Assembly (NCBI GenBank): GCA_052035235.1
Contig: JBPOHT010000052.1
Location: forward strand, 62,001-126,000
Direction: 5' to 3'
DNA: 64,000 nt
Origin: Solimonas_A sp052035235
GTDB taxonomy: Bacteria; Pseudomonadota; Gammaproteobacteria; Nevskiales; Nevskiaceae
Below, piece by piece: positions 28,273 through 36,199 of this stretch (position 1 is its first letter; each line of letters opens with the position of its first letter). A program made the translations under genes and the position numbers. The notes beneath the pieces were generated by a model, which saw only the letters and a list, made by a program, of their open reading frames with translations, searched no databases and had not been told where the DNA came from.

Positions 28273-29214
28273 ATGACGCAGATACCCGATGGCCAGTACC
28301 GCGGTACCGTGCTCTACGCCGACTTCAGCGAGGCCCTGTCCGACCGCATCTCCGATGCCCCCCTGAACTACAACGAGGTGCGCGACCTGGCCGCCGCCGG
28401 CAGCCGCCTGGGCGGCCTGGTGGTGGAGGCGACGCCGCGCAAGCTCTACGCCTTCTTTCCCGATGCCGAGGGTGCCCTGCAGCTGGCCCGGGAGATCGCC
28501 CAGCTGTCGCTGCGCGCGCGCTCGGACCTGAGCCGCCTGGGCCTGGATGTGCGCGTGATCCTGGGCCATGGCCAGGTGACGATGGAACAGGGCCGGCTGC
28601 GCAGCGACTGGACCCACCGGCTGGCCGGCCTGGTGACGGCGGTGCCGCAGAACGGGGTGGCGGCACTGCGCGACTTCGTGGCCCAGTTGCCGCACGGCCA
28701 GCTCAACCCGGCGCCGCGCCCCTCGGCCCGTAGCGACCTGTTCATCCTGCCGATGACCGAGGTGACGGAAGACCAGGAGACCCGCATGGCCGGCTTCGGC
28801 GGCGGTGCCGATGGCGTTTTCCTGACGCTGACGCTGCGCGTCCGCGGCGTGCCCCAGACCTTCCGCTCCAGCGATTGCCCGATCCTGATCGGTCGCGACA
28901 AGTCCTGTGGCGTGCAGGTGTCGGGCGAGAAGGCCTCGCGCGTGCACGGCCGCATCGAGTTCGAGAAGGAGAAGTTCCACTACGTGGACGACAGCCGCAA
29001 CGGCACCTACGTGCTCACCGGTGGCGGCCAGGAGATCCTGCTCAAGCAGGAGAAGATCGTGCTGGCCGGCGAAGGCGCCATCAGCCCGGGCGCACCGTTG
29101 TCCAGCCAGACCGGCGAGGTGGTGCGCTTCAGCTGCACGCCCAGCCGCCTGTCGATGGCCGGCGCGGCGGCGGACGGCGGCGACACCAAGATGATGCGCA
29201 CCGAGCGCAAGTGA
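28273..29214 (+). CDS. FHA-domain protein with degenerate nucleotide-cyclase-like N-terminus
   Basis: 313 residues from ATG 28273 (a GTG three codons earlier is possible). The first about 150 residues resemble a class III adenylate/guanylate cyclase fold: GTVLYADFSEAL, then KLYAFFPDAEGALQLAREIAQ and VRVILGHGQVT. The second metal-binding Asp of the GDG-type loop is not seen (VVEATPRKLYAFF), so catalysis is doubtful. The C-terminal FHA domain has ILIGRDKSCGVQV, RVHGRIEF and DSRNGTYV, the phosphothreonine-binding residues. It probably reads the product of the divergent Ser/Thr kinase. Confidence 0.85.
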   Translation: MTQIPDGQYRGTVLYADFSEALSDRISDAPLNYNEVRDLAAAGSRLGGLVVEATPRKLYAFFPDAEGALQLAREIAQLSLRARSDLSRLGLDVRVILGHGQVTMEQGRLRSDWTHRLAGLVTAVPQNGVAALRDFVAQLPHGQLNPAPRPSARSDLFILPMTEVTEDQETRMAGFGGGADGVFLTLTLRVRGVPQTFRSSDCPILIGRDKSCGVQVSGEKASRVHGRIEFEKEKFHYVDDSRNGTYVLTGGGQEILLKQEKIVLAGEGAISPGAPLSSQTGEVVRFSCTPSRLSMAGAAADGGDTKMMRTERK

Positions 29215-29275
29215 AGAATGTTTTTATTTGATGTATTTTAAATAAAAATACAGCAAATAATCTCAATCAGTCATG

Positions 29276-29306
29276 AGCCCGCAGGCCCCGGTCCTGCGGG
29301 CTTTTT
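29276..29306 (+). terminator. rho-independent terminator of the FHA gene
   Basis: AGCCCGCAGG-CCCCGG-TCCTGCGGGCTTTTT. The stretch before it (29215-29260) is strikingly AT-rich for this genome. Confidence 0.9.
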
Positions 29307-29433
29307 CGTGCCCGGCCCCGCAAGGACGGGGCTTGCGGGGCGCCCCCGCCCCACACAGCCCGCCACGACGGCGTTCTGCCCCGGAAATCCCCAGCTTATG
29401 CACAGTTTTGGCAGGTTCTTTGCACCGTCTTGG

Positions 29434-29481
29434 ACACAAAGAATTGGGGTTGACGGGGGTAAGAACCACAAGATATGGTAG
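29434..29481 (+). promoter_or_regulatory. paired NrdR-like boxes over the nrdA promoter
   Basis: Two 16-base sites, ACACAAAGAATTGGGG (29434-29449) and CCACAAGATATGGTAG (29466-29481). Each matches about 11 of 16 positions of the NrdR consensus ACACWATATATWGTGT. Their starts are 32 bases apart, close to three helical turns, as in known paired NrdR sites. They overlap a candidate promoter: TTGACG at 29450-29455 and TATGGT at 29474-29479. Confidence 0.55.
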
Positions 29482-29619
29482 CCACACTACCCAAGCCACC
29501 CCCAAGAGATCACCCCAGGAAATCATGGGGAGTCGGCTTCAGGTACTCCGCAAGAATCCCGCAGGCGCCCTGCCCTTGGCACCTGACGGCATCCCATCAT
29601 CCAGGGGGAGAAAAACCAC

Positions 29620-32556
29620 ATGCAGAACGAATCCACTGCCGTCACCACCGAAGCCCGCCGCCCGGCGCCGCCCGCCCCCGTCTCGACGGTGGAGGTGAAC
29701 GCCACCGCCCCCGGCGCGATCAAGGTGATCCGCCGCAACGGCAAGGTCACCGGCTTCGACGCCGGCAAGATCAGCATCGCCGTGACCAAGGCCTTCCTGG
29801 CCGTGGAGGGTGGCGCCGCCGCTGCCTCCGCCGCCGTGCGCGAGAAGGTCGAGTCCATCACCCGCCAGGTCGTGCAGGGCCTGACCCGCCACCTGACCGG
29901 CGGCGGCACCCTGCACATCGAAGACATCCAGGACCAGGTGGAACTGGCCCTGATGCGCGCCGGCGAGCACAAGATCGCCCGCTCCTACGTGATCTACCGT
30001 GCCGAGCGCGCCAAGGAGCGCGCCGCCGAGGCCGCCAAGGCCCCCGAGTCCAGCCAGCCGCGCCTGTCGGTCAAGCTCGACGACGGCCGCTCCGTGCCGC
30101 TGGACGAGGCCCGCATCCGCCGCGTGGTCAGCGAGGCCTGCTCGGGCCTGACCGGCGTCAGCATCGACGAGGTGGTCTCCTCCGCCCTGCGCGACCTCTA
30201 TGACGGCATCCCCGAGGCCGAGCTGTCGCAGGCCGTGACCCTGGCCGCCCGCGCCCGCATCGAGAAGGAGCCCAACTACACCTACGTGTCGGCGCGCCTG
30301 CTCTGCGACGCCATGCGCCACGAGGCCCTGAAGTTCCTCAACCTGCCGGAAACCCGGCCGACCTTCGAGGACATGAAGGAGCTGTACCCGGCCTACTTCA
30401 CCGCCTTCATCCACCGCGCCGTGGAGCTGGAGCTGCTGGACCCCAAGCTGGCGCTGTACGACCTCGACGCGCTGGGCAAGGCCCTGCTCGCCGACCGCGA
30501 CCAGAAGTTCGACTACCTGGGCCTGCAGACCCTGTACGACCGCTACTTCATCCACAGCAACAAGACCCGCTTCGAACTGCCGCAGGCGTTCTTCATGCGC
30601 GTGGCCATGGGCCTGGCGATCAACGAGATCGACCGTGAAGCCCGCGCCATCGAGTTCTACACGCTGATGTCCTCGTTCGACTTCATGTCGTCGACGCCGA
30701 CGCTGTTCAACTCCGGCACGCTGCGCCCGCAGCTGTCCTCCTGCTACCTGACCACGGTGCCCGACGACCTCTCCGGCATCTTCGGCGCGGTGCAGGACAA
30801 CGCCCTGCTGTCCAAGTTTGCCGGCGGCCTGGGCAACGACTGGACGCCGGTGCGCGGCATGGGCGGCTACATCAAGGGCACCAACGGCAAGTCCAACGGC
30901 GTGGTCCCCTTCCTGAAGGTGGCCAATGACACCGCCGTGGCGGTGAACCAGGGCGGCAAGCGCAAGGGCGCGGTCTGCGCCTACCTGGAAACCTGGCACC
31001 GCGACATCGAGGAATTCCTCGACCTGCGCAAGAACACCGGCGACGACCGCCGCCGCACCCATGACATGAACACGGCCAACTGGGTGCCGGACTACTTCCT
31101 CAAGCGCGTCATGGAGGAAGGCCAGTGGACGCTGTTCTCCCCCGAGGAGACGCCGGACCTGCACGACCTCGTGGGCGAGGCCTTCGAGAAGCGCTACTGC
31201 GAGTACGAGAAGCTGGCCGACGAGGGCCGCATCAAGAACTTCAAGCGCATGCCGGCGCTCAACCTGTGGCGCAAGATGCTGTCGATGCTGTTCGAAACCG
31301 GCCACCCCTGGATCACCTTCAAGGACCCCTGCAACCTGCGCTCGCCGCAGCAGCATGTGGGCGTGGTGCACAGCTCCAATCTCTGCACCGAGATCACGCT
31401 GAACACCAAGGCCGGCCAGGAAATCGCCGTGTGCAACCTCGGCTCGGTCAACCTGCCGGCGCACATCGTCGACGGCCAGCTGGACCTGGCCAAGCTGGAG
31501 CGCACGGTCAATACCGCCATGCGCATGCTCGACAACGTCATCGAGTACAACTACTACTCGGTAGCCACGGCGCGCAATTCCAACCTGCGCCACCGTCCGG
31601 TGGGCATGGGTGTGATGGGCTTCAACGACGCGCTGTACAAGCTGCGCCTGCCCTACGAGAGCGACGCGGCGATCCAGTTCGCCGACAGCTCGATGGAAGC
31701 GGTCAGCTACTTCGCGATCCAGGCCAGCACGGACCTGGCGCAGGAGCGCGGCGCCTACAGCAGCTTCAAGGGCTCGCTGTGGGACCAGGGCATCCTGCCG
31801 CTGGATTCCATCCAGATCCTGGCGCAGAGCCGCGGCAAGTACCTGAAGCAGGACGTGTCGATGTCCGGCCGCTTCGACTGGGACGCGCTGCGCACGCGCA
31901 TCAAGACCGTGGGCATCCGCAACTCCAACACCATGGCCATCGCACCGACCGCGACCATCGCCAACATCACCGGCGTGTCGCAGTCGATCGAACCGACGTA
32001 CCAGAACCTGTACGTCAAGTCGAACCTGTCGGGCGAGTTCACCGTGGTCAACGAGTACCTGGTCAACGACCTCAAGAAGCTCGGCCTGTGGGACGAGGTG
32101 ATGGCGCATGACCTGAAGTACTTCGACGGCAGCGTGCAGCGCATCGACCGCATCCCGGCCGAAATCAAGGAGCTCTACAAGTGCGCCTTCGAGATCGACG
32201 CCAAGCGTCTCGTGGACGCCGCCAGCCGCCGCCAGAAGTGGATCGACCAGGCACAGTCGCTGAACCTGTACATGAGCCAGCCCAACGGCAAGAAGCTGGA
32301 TGAACTGTACAAGCACGCCTGGCTGTCCGGCCTGAAGACGACCTACTACCTGCGCACCCTGGGTGCCACCCATGCCGAGAAGACGACGATCCAGGACAAC
32401 CGCCTGAACGCCGTCGGCAACGGCGCCGCGGGCGGTTCCTCGGCCAAGCCGGCCGCCAAGGCCGCCGACCCGATCGTGGCCCCGCTGGCCTCGACCGATG
32501 TCGGCAGCGCCAAGGTCTGCTCGATCCTGGATCCGGAGTGCGAGGCCTGCCAGTAA
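29620..32556 (+). CDS. nrdA: class Ia ribonucleoside-diphosphate reductase, alpha subunit
   Basis: 978 residues; ATG 29620 has GGGGGAG nine bases upstream. It reduces ribonucleoside diphosphates to deoxy forms with a radical-bearing NrdB. Two N-terminal ATP-cone domains are visible: VIRRNGKVTGFDAGKI (about residues 30-125) and LDDGRSVPLDEARIRRV (about 145-235), as in the long Pseudomonas-type NrdA. The core has NSGTLRPQLSSCYL and SSNLCTEITLNT, holding the radical-site Asn/Cys/Glu, and RPVGMGVMGFNDALY. The C-terminus ends DPECEACQ, the redox Cys pair. No nrdB follows; a terminator comes directly after, so the beta subunit is elsewhere. Confidence 0.96.
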   Translation: MQNESTAVTTEARRPAPPAPVSTVEVNATAPGAIKVIRRNGKVTGFDAGKISIAVTKAFLAVEGGAAAASAAVREKVESITRQVVQGLTRHLTGGGTLHIEDIQDQVELALMRAGEHKIARSYVIYRAERAKERAAEAAKAPESSQPRLSVKLDDGRSVPLDEARIRRVVSEACSGLTGVSIDEVVSSALRDLYDGIPEAELSQAVTLAARARIEKEPNYTYVSARLLCDAMRHEALKFLNLPETRPTFEDMKELYPAYFTAFIHRAVELELLDPKLALYDLDALGKALLADRDQKFDYLGLQTLYDRYFIHSNKTRFELPQAFFMRVAMGLAINEIDREARAIEFYTLMSSFDFMSSTPTLFNSGTLRPQLSSCYLTTVPDDLSGIFGAVQDNALLSKFAGGLGNDWTPVRGMGGYIKGTNGKSNGVVPFLKVANDTAVAVNQGGKRKGAVCAYLETWHRDIEEFLDLRKNTGDDRRRTHDMNTANWVPDYFLKRVMEEGQWTLFSPEETPDLHDLVGEAFEKRYCEYEKLADEGRIKNFKRMPALNLWRKMLSMLFETGHPWITFKDPCNLRSPQQHVGVVHSSNLCTEITLNTKAGQEIAVCNLGSVNLPAHIVDGQLDLAKLERTVNTAMRMLDNVIEYNYYSVATARNSNLRHRPVGMGVMGFNDALYKLRLPYESDAAIQFADSSMEAVSYFAIQASTDLAQERGAYSSFKGSLWDQGILPLDSIQILAQSRGKYLKQDVSMSGRFDWDALRTRIKTVGIRNSNTMAIAPTATIANITGVSQSIEPTYQNLYVKSNLSGEFTVVNEYLVNDLKKLGLWDEVMAHDLKYFDGSVQRIDRIPAEIKELYKCAFEIDAKRLVDAASRRQKWIDQAQSLNLYMSQPNGKKLDELYKHAWLSGLKTTYYLRTLGATHAEKTTIQDNRLNAVGNGAAGGSSAKPAAKAADPIVAPLASTDVGSAKVCSILDPECEACQ

Positions 32557-32573
32557 GCTGAAGCACGTCACCC

Positions 32574-32610
32574 AAGGCCGCTCCGGGAATCCGGGGCGGC
32601 CTTTTCTTTT
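32574..32610 (+). terminator. rho-independent terminator of nrdA
   Basis: AAGGCCGCTCCGG-GAAT-CCGGGGCGGCCTTTTCTTTT, 18 bases past the stop. Confidence 0.88.
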
Positions 32611-32729
32611 GGCGGCGTACCCGGGGCGGCATACGTACTAGCCGCAATCCCATGCCGGAAACCGCGGATTTCCGGCATGGGGCCGCTCTGCGAACCTATC
32701 GTCACTGCCTTCCCACCCGGGTGACTCCC

Positions 32730-33470
32730 ATGGCCTTCGACACCGCCCCCGCCAGCCTGCGCAACGTCTGCGCCGCCCACTGCCTGCAGTGCCCCACCCG
32801 GCCGCATTGCCTGGTGCGAGACCTGGACGCCGCGGAGACCCTGCGCTGGAACGGCATCGTCGAGCACATGGCCAACCTGCCGGGCGGCAAGGTGCTGTTC
32901 GAACCGGGTGCCAGCGCCGCGGTGGCCTACTCGGTGCGTGCAGGCTGCATCAAGACCTTCACGCTCGACGCCCAGGGCAACGAGCGCGTGCGCGGCTTCT
33001 ATCTGGCCGGCGACATCGTCGGTCTGGACGCGCTGACCGAGGAGCGCTACCCGATCCACGCGGTGGCCATCGTCCCCACCCAGGTCTGCGTGCTGGCGCG
33101 CGGCGACATGCGCCGACTCACCCAGACCTCGCCGGTGCTGATGGGCCGTCTGGTGGACCGCCTCAGCGACTCGCTGCGTAACGCCCTGGCGCTGGGCGGC
33201 GACTACACCGCCGAGCAGCGCGTGGCCGCCTTCCTGCTGCAGATGCAGGTGCGCCTGGCACCGCTGCCGGGTCGGCCGCTGCGCCTGCCGATGGGGCGCC
33301 GCGACATCGCCAACTACCTGCGCCTGGCCACCGAGACCGTATGCCGCGCGCTGACGCGCTTCGAGCAGCGCGGCCTGCTGGCCGTGCAGGACCGCGAGAT
33401 CACGATCCGCGACCGCGAGGCCCTGCAGGCGGTGGCCGAGCCGGTGGCGCTGCGCGAACTGGCGGCCTGA
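32730..33470 (+). CDS. fnr: FNR-type oxygen-sensing transcription regulator
   Basis: 246 residues from ATG 32730. C18-x2-C21-x5-C27 and C120 reproduce the spacing of the four [4Fe-4S] ligands of E. coli FNR (C20, C23, C29, C122), so it should dimerise and bind DNA only when oxygen is scarce. An extra Cys lies at 14. The cyclic-nucleotide-like barrel is followed by a dimer helix and an HTH (GRRDIANYLRLATETVCRALTRF). In the recognition helix Glu202 and Arg206 match FNR E209 and R213, but the Ser212 position is Cys205. Six FNR boxes downstream are its probable targets. The gene heads the microaerobic locus. Also called Anr or EtrA in related bacteria. Confidence 0.93.
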   Translation: MAFDTAPASLRNVCAAHCLQCPTRPHCLVRDLDAAETLRWNGIVEHMANLPGGKVLFEPGASAAVAYSVRAGCIKTFTLDAQGNERVRGFYLAGDIVGLDALTEERYPIHAVAIVPTQVCVLARGDMRRLTQTSPVLMGRLVDRLSDSLRNALALGGDYTAEQRVAAFLLQMQVRLAPLPGRPLRLPMGRRDIANYLRLATETVCRALTRFEQRGLLAVQDREITIRDREALQAVAEPVALRELAA

Positions 33471-33474
33471 GCGC

Positions 33475-34065
33475 TCAGGCCGCACGCCGGCCCAGCTCAC
33501 CCATCTGCTCCAGCCCGTGCTGGCGGCGCCCGGCGCTGCCCTCGACCTGGCCGATCACGCTGCTGTGCACCGGGCGGATGCCGATGAACTGCAGGATGTT
33601 GCGCTTCAGGCACTTGAGGCTGTGCGCGCCGAAGTACCAGCGGTAGAACCAGCCCGGCATGCCCATCGTCACCACGATGCGCGCCGAACGGCCGCGCAGC
33701 AGCCCGGCGTCGAGCCGCGCGGGGCCGGCCGGCAACGCAAAGCCCGGCCGCGCCAGTTGCTCGAAGAAGGCCTTGAGCAGGGCCGGCATGCAACCCAGCC
33801 ACAGCGGGTAGACGATCATCAGGTGCTGTGTCCAGAGCACGTCTTCGCGGGCCTGCAGCAGCGCCTCGGTGGGAGACTGCTGGGTCCATTCCTTGCGCGA
33901 GCGCAGCGGCGGCAGCTCCAGCGCCGCCACCTCCAGCAGGCGAACCGCGTGGCCGGCCGAACGCGCGGCGTCGGCATAGGCCTGCGCCAGCGCATGGCAG
34001 TAGTGCCGCTCCGAGAGGTCCGGGTGGCCCTGGATCACCAGCACGCGGCGCGTGCCGGCGCTCAT
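33475..34065 (-). CDS. NAD(P)H-dependent flavin oxidoreductase (quinone-reductase-like, flavodoxin fold)
   Basis: 196 residues from ATG 34065, overlapping the previous stop as ATGA. It has the NQO1/KefF/MdaB-type flavodoxin fold: VLVIQGHPDLSERHYCHAL at the N-terminus, then MIVYPLWLGCMPALLKAFFEQ and VVTMGMPGWFYRWYFGAHS, which bind FMN/FAD and form the active site. It probably reduces quinones or related electrophiles by two electrons in the cytoplasm. Second gene of a two-gene operon divergent from hemN and sharing its FNR box region. Convergent with fnr, 4 bases apart. Confidence 0.87.
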   Translation of the reverse strand: MSAGTRRVLVIQGHPDLSERHYCHALAQAYADAARSAGHAVRLLEVAALELPPLRSRKEWTQQSPTEALLQAREDVLWTQHLMIVYPLWLGCMPALLKAFFEQLARPGFALPAGPARLDAGLLRGRSARIVVTMGMPGWFYRWYFGAHSLKCLKRNILQFIGIRPVHSSVIGQVEGSAGRRQHGLEQMGELGRRAA

Positions 34066-34586
34066 CGCGGCAACTCCCACAACAGCAGCAGGTCGATGTG
34101 CCGGCCCGGCCGCAGCTGGAAGCGGCGCTGCTGCGACGCCCCCAGCGGCGGCGCGACCGCCTTCAGCAGGTAGTCGCCCGGCGGCAGGTCGACATACAGG
34201 TACGGTCCTTCGGTCACCACGCTCAGCAGGTGCCGGCCGGCGGCGTCCTCCAGCGCCACGGTAACGCCGGCGGTGAACTGGTTGCGGCCACCGTCGCGCA
34301 GGCCGAAGGTGATCGCGACCGGGTAGTCGCCGCGCAGCGCGCGCAGGGCGGCGGCGCTGTCCTCGCCGATGCCGCCGGTGACATAGCGCAATCCACCGGC
34401 CTGCCGCACCGGCGGCAGCGCGGTCGGCGGACTCCAGGCCTGGGCAGGCGCATCCGCAGGCGGTGGCGCGGCGATGGCGGGCGGGGCGACGTTGCAGTCG
34501 CCGTCGGCCCCCTGCGCCAGTGCCGGGCACAGCGCGGCGGCAAGCAGCAGGGTGGCGAGGCCCGGGGCGTGGCTGCGGTGGCTCAT
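34062..34586 (-). CDS. secreted carboxypeptidase-regulatory-like domain protein
   Basis: 174 residues from ATG 34586, chosen because GGAG lies seven bases upstream; ATG 34598 is weaker. A signal peptide ends at ALA-Q. After a Pro/Ala-rich linker the C-terminal half (FGLRDGGRNQFTAGVTVALED...GPYLYVDLPPGDYLLKAVA) has the beta-sandwich pattern of carboxypeptidase-regulatory-like or transthyretin-like domains. A G-x-GEDSAAALRAL segment precedes it. Probably periplasmic; function unknown. It is divergent from hemN, with an FNR box at 34646-34659 that could serve both. Confidence 0.72.
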   Translation of the reverse strand: MSHRSHAPGLATLLLAAALCPALAQGADGDCNVAPPAIAAPPPADAPAQAWSPPTALPPVRQAGGLRYVTGGIGEDSAAALRALRGDYPVAITFGLRDGGRNQFTAGVTVALEDAAGRHLLSVVTEGPYLYVDLPPGDYLLKAVAPPLGASQQRRFQLRPGRHIDLLLLWELPR

Positions 34587-34645
34587 GTCGGTCTCCATCG
34601 GTGGGTATGGCCGCCACACGATCCGCCGGCGCGGCATGCGGCGCA

Positions 34646-34659
34646 TTGACGCGGATCAA
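34646..34659. promoter_or_regulatory. FNR box between hemN and the divergent operon
   Basis: TTGACGCGGATCAA, both half sites matching TTGAY-N4-ATCAA. The core is flanked by GCA and TGC, extending the dyad. Centre 66 bases before the hemN ATG and about 66 bases before the divergent ATG. Confidence 0.85.
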
Positions 34660-34718
34660 TGCCGCGCCGCCGGGAGCGCCGGAGACTGGCCCCGCACCCA
34701 CCACCGCCGTGCCCTCCC

Positions 34719-36107
34719 ATGAACGACGCCCAAGCCTTCGATCCGCAGCTGCTGCGCCGCTACGACCGCGCTGGCCCACGCTACACCTCCTATCCCAGCG
34801 CCGCGCAGTTCGGCAGCGGCTTCACGCGCAGCGACTACGAGACGGCACTGGAACGCGCCCACCATCGCGGTGGGCCGCTGTCGGTCTACGTGCACGTGCC
34901 GTTCTGCGAAAGCCCCTGCTTCTACTGCGCCTGCAACCGCGTGGTGACGCGGCAGAAGGCGATGACGCAAACCTACCTGGAGCGGCTGCTGCAGGAGATC
35001 GGCCTGCATGCGCGCAAGCGCGGCGCGCGGCGCTCGATCCAGCAGCTGCACCTCGGCGGCGGCACCCCGACCTCCTTCGACAGCAACCAGATGGGCCTGC
35101 TGATGGCGGAGCTGGACCGCAGCTTCGGCCTGGTCGCCGGTCCCACGCGGGAGTACTCCATCGAGATCGATCCGCGGCGCCTGGGGCCGGACACCATCGC
35201 CGACCTCGCAGCCATGGGCTTCAATCGCATCAGCATCGGCGTGCAGGACTTCGATCCGGCGGTGCAGAAGGCGGTGAACCGCCTGCAGTCCTTCGAGGAG
35301 ACCCGAGACGCGGTGGTGCAGGCACGCAACTACCGCATGCGCTCGGTGGGCATGGACCTGATCTGCGGCCTGCCGCGGCAGACCGAGCAGGGCTTTGCCG
35401 AGACCCTGGACCGCGCCATCCTGCTGCTGCCGGACCGTGTGTCGCTCTACAGCTACGCGCACCTGCCGCGCCAGTTCAAGGCGCAGCAGCGCATCGACGC
35501 CCGCGAGCTGCCCGATGCCGGGCTCAAGCTGCGCCTGATGCGCCTGGCGATCGAGCGGCTCGGTGCCGCTGGCTACCAGTACATCGGCATGGACCACTTC
35601 GCCCGGCCCTCCGACGAGCTGGCCAAGGCCGCCGCGGCCGGGCGCCTGCAGCGCAACTTCCAGGGCTACTCCACCGGCGCGGGCCTGGACCTGATCGGCC
35701 TGGGCGTCAGCGCGATCAGCCGGGCCGACGGCTGCTACGCCCAGAACGCGCGCCAGCTCAACGCCTACTACGCCCAGCTCGACGACGATCACCTGCCGGT
35801 GGAGCGTGGCCTGGCGCCCAGCGCCGACGACCGCCTGCGGGCGGAGCTGATCGAGTCGCTGATGTGCCGCTGCGCGGTGGAGTTCAGCGGCCTGGAATGG
35901 AACCACGGCATCCGCTTCCGCGAGTACTTCGCCGCCGAGCTGGCGGCGCTGGAGCCGATGGCGCGCGACGGCCTGCTGCGGGTGGCCGGGACGCGGCTGG
36001 AAGTGACGCCCGCCGGGCGCTACCTGCTGCGAGCCATCGCCATGGTGTTCGACGCCTACCAGGCCGCCGCACCGGGCGAGCAGCTGCGCCACTCGCGGGT
36101 GATCTGA
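34719..36107 (+). CDS. hemN: oxygen-independent coproporphyrinogen III oxidase
   Basis: 462 residues from ATG 34719. It converts coproporphyrinogen III to protoporphyrinogen IX without oxygen using radical SAM chemistry, supplying haem under low oxygen. The HemN motif VPFCESPCFYCACNRVV carries C-x3-C-x2-C plus the extra Cys. YTSYPSAAQF near the start, LHLGGGTPTSF (SAM-binding Gly motif) and EIDPRRLG are also characteristic. It stands directly upstream of ccoN and behind an FNR box, fitting the haem demand of the cbb3 oxidase. Confidence 0.96.
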   Translation: MNDAQAFDPQLLRRYDRAGPRYTSYPSAAQFGSGFTRSDYETALERAHHRGGPLSVYVHVPFCESPCFYCACNRVVTRQKAMTQTYLERLLQEIGLHARKRGARRSIQQLHLGGGTPTSFDSNQMGLLMAELDRSFGLVAGPTREYSIEIDPRRLGPDTIADLAAMGFNRISIGVQDFDPAVQKAVNRLQSFEETRDAVVQARNYRMRSVGMDLICGLPRQTEQGFAETLDRAILLLPDRVSLYSYAHLPRQFKAQQRIDARELPDAGLKLRLMRLAIERLGAAGYQYIGMDHFARPSDELAKAAAAGRLQRNFQGYSTGAGLDLIGLGVSAISRADGCYAQNARQLNAYYAQLDDDHLPVERGLAPSADDRLRAELIESLMCRCAVEFSGLEWNHGIRFREYFAAELAALEPMARDGLLRVAGTRLEVTPAGRYLLRAIAMVFDAYQAAAPGEQLRHSRVI

Positions 36108-36121
36108 GGACCGGCGGCGGG

Positions 36122-36135
36122 TTGACCTGGATCAA
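36122..36135. promoter_or_regulatory. FNR box of the ccoNOQP operon
   Basis: TTGACCTGGATCAA, 15 bases past the hemN stop and 71 bases (centre) before the ccoN ATG. GC-rich near-palindromic sequence surrounds it. Confidence 0.9.
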
Positions 36136-36199
36136 TGCCGCCCCGCCCCCGCCGACCGAGACTGGCGCCGCAAGAAACCTCCACAGGGAGCACGTACCG

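Noticed and set aside
26832..29214. Type VI secretion PpkA/Fha regulatory pair
   Set aside because: Kinase plus FHA recalls T6SS post-translational control, but no tss genes are within the window and the FHA protein has a different N-terminal domain.
29539..32571. 1010-codon minus-strand open frame opposite nrdA
   Set aside because: It mirrors nrdA exactly. Its composition (Ala/Gly/Val/His-rich, no motifs) is the usual antisense shadow of GC-rich coding DNA.
34463..36199. Upstream continuation of the ccoN frame (apparent 1056-residue fusion)
   Set aside because: The extension overlaps hemN and is Arg/Pro-rich without motifs. ccoN has its own RBS and ATG at 36200 and normal length.
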